In this document: positions 61,502 to 64,000 of the stretch, piece after piece
How positions within the stretch are numbered: the first letter of the stretch is position 1
Layout of the letters: every line of letters begins with the position of its first letter
NCBI RefSeq assembly: GCF_004114535.1
Contig: NZ_LBJC01000002.1
Span: forward strand, 248,001-312,000
Origin: Bradyrhizobium nanningense
Lineage (GTDB): Bacteria; Pseudomonadota; Alphaproteobacteria; Rhizobiales; Xanthobacteraceae
Direction: 5' to 3'
Length of the DNA stretch: 64,000 bases
Notes under the pieces: model-generated
Database searches by the model: none
Told to the model about the DNA's origin: nothing
The model's input: the letters and a program-made list of their open reading frames with translations, nothing else
Translations under genes and position numbers: made by a program

Positions 61502-62626
61502 ATGCAAGCCAGTGAAGCAAGACGTTTCGTCGTTCTCGACTTCTACCGCTTCGTCGCCGCGCTCGGGGTCTTCATCTTCCACCTGAAGCTGATCGACACG
61601 GGGATCTCTCCGGCGTGGAACGGGTCCTATGGCCTGTTCGTGGACATGTTCTTCATCCTGTCCGGCTTCGTGATCTCGTACTCCTACCCGTCCGACGCGC
61701 GTGGCGTGGCTGCCTATTCCCGCTTCATGATCCGGCGCATTGCGCGGATCTATCCACTGCACCTCTTGAGCCTGCTCATCTTCGTGGTGCTCATCGGCGT
61801 CGGGCTGGAGCGCACGGCCCGCTCGACCCCGCTGGACTTCCTGTACAACATCCTGCTGCTCCAGGCCTGGGGCGTCACCGATCACCTCAGCTTCAACTCG
61901 CCGTCCTGGTCGATCAGCGCGGAATTCTTCTGCTACCTGATATTTCCGCTGCTGATGCTGTTCGCGCGCAAGGTCCAGCCGATCATGCTCGGCGCCATCG
62001 TGGCGGCGCTCTATCTGGTCCTTGCCCACGGCCATCTGCCGATCTGGCAGGAGCGGTCGCAGATGTATGGCGCCAATTTCGATTACGGAATGCTCCGCGC
62101 ACTGCCGAGCTTCCTGAATGGAATCCTGCTCGCCATTCTGTTCCGGATGTCGCATCCCTACCGGAACAAGCGGATGATCTTCGCCGGCATCGGCGTGTTC
62201 GGCCTTTCCGTGCTCGTCCTCAACGTCTTCGCCAAGCCCGACCTCGCCATCCTGCTGTTCTCCTGCGCCATCCTGCTCACGGCGGTCGGCGAAAGCGCCT
62301 TCAAGGAGTTTCCGGGCGCGCGCCTGCTCGGTCGGCTCGGCAACACCTCATATGCGATCTACATGCTGCACGATGCCGTTCTCATTGCCGTGTTCAAGCC
62401 GCTATGGACCTGGCTCGGACTGCGCCCTGATCAGTTCGGCCTGTTCGCCCTGGCGTGCTGCGCGGTCCTCACCGTCATCGCGGACCGCACCTACGCCTAT
62501 TTCGAAAATCCCGCGCGGCGCCTGATCAATCGCTGGGCCGACACCTCTCCCTCCTCGCGCAAGGTCCAGACGGCCAGCGCCGAGGCATCCATGCGTTTCG
62601 ACAACACCGAGCGGGCAGTCAACTGA
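61502..62626 (+). CDS. acyltransferase-3 family membrane protein
   Basis: A 374-residue OafA/ExoZ-like O-acyltransferase with about ten TM helices. FVVLDFYRFVAALGVFIFHL holds the catalytic His of TM1. GLFVDMFFILSGFVISYSYP, FMIRRIARIYPLHLLSLLIF and SPSWSISAEFFCYLIFPLLM are the family blocks. It is suited to acetylating or succinylating the polysaccharide made by the nearby enzymes. It shares only about 25-30% appearance with the 47073 protein, so the two probably modify different sites. Starts at ATG 61502. It is convergent with the pyruvyl transferase gene. Confidence 0.93.
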   Translation: MQASEARRFVVLDFYRFVAALGVFIFHLKLIDTGISPAWNGSYGLFVDMFFILSGFVISYSYPSDARGVAAYSRFMIRRIARIYPLHLLSLLIFVVLIGVGLERTARSTPLDFLYNILLLQAWGVTDHLSFNSPSWSISAEFFCYLIFPLLMLFARKVQPIMLGAIVAALYLVLAHGHLPIWQERSQMYGANFDYGMLRALPSFLNGILLAILFRMSHPYRNKRMIFAGIGVFGLSVLVLNVFAKPDLAILLFSCAILLTAVGESAFKEFPGARLLGRLGNTSYAIYMLHDAVLIAVFKPLWTWLGLRPDQFGLFALACCAVLTVIADRTYAYFENPARRLINRWADTSPSSRKVQTASAEASMRFDNTERAVN

Positions 62627-62653
62627 CTGCCCTGCCGATGACGTGAGGGACGT

Positions 62654-64000
62654 TCAGGCGACCTTACCGTCGGCCACCGGCACCATCCGCATGGCACTCT
62701 CGCCCAGCAGAGGTGCGATGTTGGCGCGGGACAATTCCATGACTCCCGGCAGCGCCTGGCGGACCTGCTGGCCGACGGAGTCGTACGCACCGAGGAAGTG
62801 CAGCAGGAACTTCTCAAAGCTGTCACCGACCAGGAATTGCGACGGCGACAGCAGCAGCTGCTCGCTGACGCCGAAATGCGCGAACAGGCCCTGGAATTTG
62901 TCCTGGTAGGTAATCGCTGCGACGGGCGTTCCCTGCCCGAGCGCCGCAATCGCCAGATGCATGCGGCCGGTGATCACGCCGTCGACCAGACCGACGACGG
63001 CCTTGATCTCGCCAGCCGACAGCGCCTGATCGACGTGATGCACACGATCGCCGAGCGCGGGCTTGAGGCGGTCGGCCAGCGGTCGAAGGCAATTGTCGTC
63101 GGCGATCTCGGGACGGTAGTCGTGCGCCAGCAACACCCAGCTCGCATTGTGCTCGCGAGACAGCCGCTCCATGGCACCCGCCGCGAGGTCTATCATTTGC
63201 CGCAGCTTGGCCGGCTCCGGCCGCTTGAACAACATCGGATGAATGTTGAAGACGAAGACCTTGCGACCCTGCTCGCGCTGTCGCGCGATCGTAGCCGCGA
63301 TCTGCTTCACGGCGGCGGTATCGGCCCGCGGCGTCAACATGAACGCCGCATCGGTGACGAGATGGGCGCGCTTCCGGGCGAAATCGTCGAACCGCTGAAG
63401 AGACATCGCATCGCGCAGGTTCAGGACCACGTCCGGATCCAGCAGTCGGAACACCTCGCGCAGCGCCTTCGCCGGGTGGGAGTTGAAGCTGAAGCCGAGC
63501 ACGCTGACCTTGGCGCCGAACGCAGCCATCAGATCGGCAACCAGCAGCATGCGCGCGGCATCCACCGGCGAATAATAGCCGTCGAGCACGTCGGCCCCGA
63601 GAACCAACCCGAAGTCCGGCCTGGTGAGCGACAACTCCTGCGCCACCGTCTCGTAGGAGAACGGCTGTCTCCAGAGTTCGAGCGGCTTGAAGCCCATCGC
63701 GCGGACGTCCGCGCTGGCCGCTGGGGTCGCGGTAATGATGTAGACCTCGAGGTTCGGATAGGCCCGCTTCATCTCCCCGGTGGCCGCTTCGATCATGGCC
63801 TCATCGCCGCGCGACTGATGGACGCTCCAGGGATCGGAAGGAAGCACGACGAGCCGACGCGGATTGTTGCGCGGCGCGACGTTGACGCCGATATCCTTCC
63901 GGGCGATCTGCCACCTGCGCAGCTCGAGCAGATCGAGCGCCAACGGCGTATTCTTCGCGCTGTTGAGCCAGCCTCGGAGCTGCCTGCGTACGGGCACGGG
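62654..64000 (-). CDS. polysaccharide pyruvyl transferase family protein, may run past the window
   Basis: About 448 codons visible. It belongs to the PS_pyruv_trans family (CsaB/WcaK type), which attaches pyruvate ketals from phosphoenolpyruvate to exopolysaccharide sugars. RRLVVLPSDPWSVHQSRGDE begins the first Rossmann domain and FGLVLGADVLDGYYSP the sugar-binding part. VFVFNIHPMLFKRPEPAKLR and GLVDGVITGRMHLAIAALGQ (conserved His) lie in the second domain. A GTG at 63995-63997 could be the start, but the frame is still open at the edge, so the N-terminus may lie outside. Pyruvylation would give the polymer negative charge. Confidence 0.88.
   Translation of the reverse strand, partial: PVPVRRQLRGWLNSAKNTPLALDLLELRRWQIARKDIGVNVAPRNNPRRLVVLPSDPWSVHQSRGDEAMIEAATGEMKRAYPNLEVYIITATPAASADVRAMGFKPLELWRQPFSYETVAQELSLTRPDFGLVLGADVLDGYYSPVDAARMLLVADLMAAFGAKVSVLGFSFNSHPAKALREVFRLLDPDVVLNLRDAMSLQRFDDFARKRAHLVTDAAFMLTPRADTAAVKQIAATIARQREQGRKVFVFNIHPMLFKRPEPAKLRQMIDLAAGAMERLSREHNASWVLLAHDYRPEIADDNCLRPLADRLKPALGDRVHHVDQALSAGEIKAVVGLVDGVITGRMHLAIAALGQGTPVAAITYQDKFQGLFAHFGVSEQLLLSPSQFLVGDSFEKFLLHFLGAYDSVGQQVRQALPGVMELSRANIAPLLGESAMRMVPVADGKVA

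Overview
The window looks like chromosome from a Bradyrhizobium-type alphaproteobacterium (Rhizobiales). The evidence is high GC, frequent GTG starts, many short palindromic intergenic repeats, two promoters matching the alphaproteobacterial EcfG general-stress consensus (GGAAC-N16-CGTT), and a gene repertoire typical of that group. This assignment is inference from sequence style; no rRNA or tRNA is visible. I see no prophage, insertion sequence or CRISPR array.

Left third (1-21.5 kb): a beta-oxidation pair (FadE-type acyl-CoA dehydrogenase coupled to a thiolase cut by the window edge); a flavin reductase-like protein; an RND efflux operon (lipoprotein adaptor, permease, TetR); a MazE/MazF-type toxin-antitoxin pair with a palindromic operator; an MFS transporter; a YcaQ/AlkX-type DNA glycosylase; a secreted Met-rich mini-protein; an OmpA-domain protein; a PMT-type glycosyltransferase; a FecR-domain protein followed 2 bp later by a Ser-Pro-rich putative beta-barrel; two VOC proteins; a His-rich cupin; a CsbD stress protein with an EcfG promoter; and an FKBP isomerase.

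Middle third (21.5-47 kb): a periplasmic aldehyde oxidase operon (paoABC-like), gamma-glutamyltransferase, trhO-slyX, a Cache-PAS-GGDEF protein, a small stress-type protein with an EcfG promoter, hemE and hemC, a TetR/GMC-oxidoreductase unit divergent from a SnoaL-like protein across a clear palindromic operator, a GGDEF-EAL protein, a Rieske oxygenase / GntR / reductase operon (VanA/VanB type), phosphoglucomutase, an alpha/beta hydrolase, a lytic transglycosylase and an OmpR-type response regulator.

Right third (47-64 kb): an accessory, surface-polysaccharide-like region. An acyltransferase-3 protein, an MBL hydrolase and an aldose epimerase precede a co-directional run of three GT4 glycosyltransferases, a Sec-exported clan GH-A-like glycosidase and a polysaccharide flippase. 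Next comes a 1302-residue protein joining a second, related glycosidase-like domain to four tandem repeats of exactly 498 bp (166 residues) and a probable type I secretion C-terminus. A second acyltransferase-3 and a polysaccharide pyruvyl transferase follow. The likely theme is synthesis, decoration and enzymatic processing of an extracellular polysaccharide. Pgm (glucose-1-phosphate supply) and the two cyclic-di-GMP enzymes could feed the same process, but that link is inference. The giant repeat enzyme and its smaller relative are the best candidates for an undescribed system.
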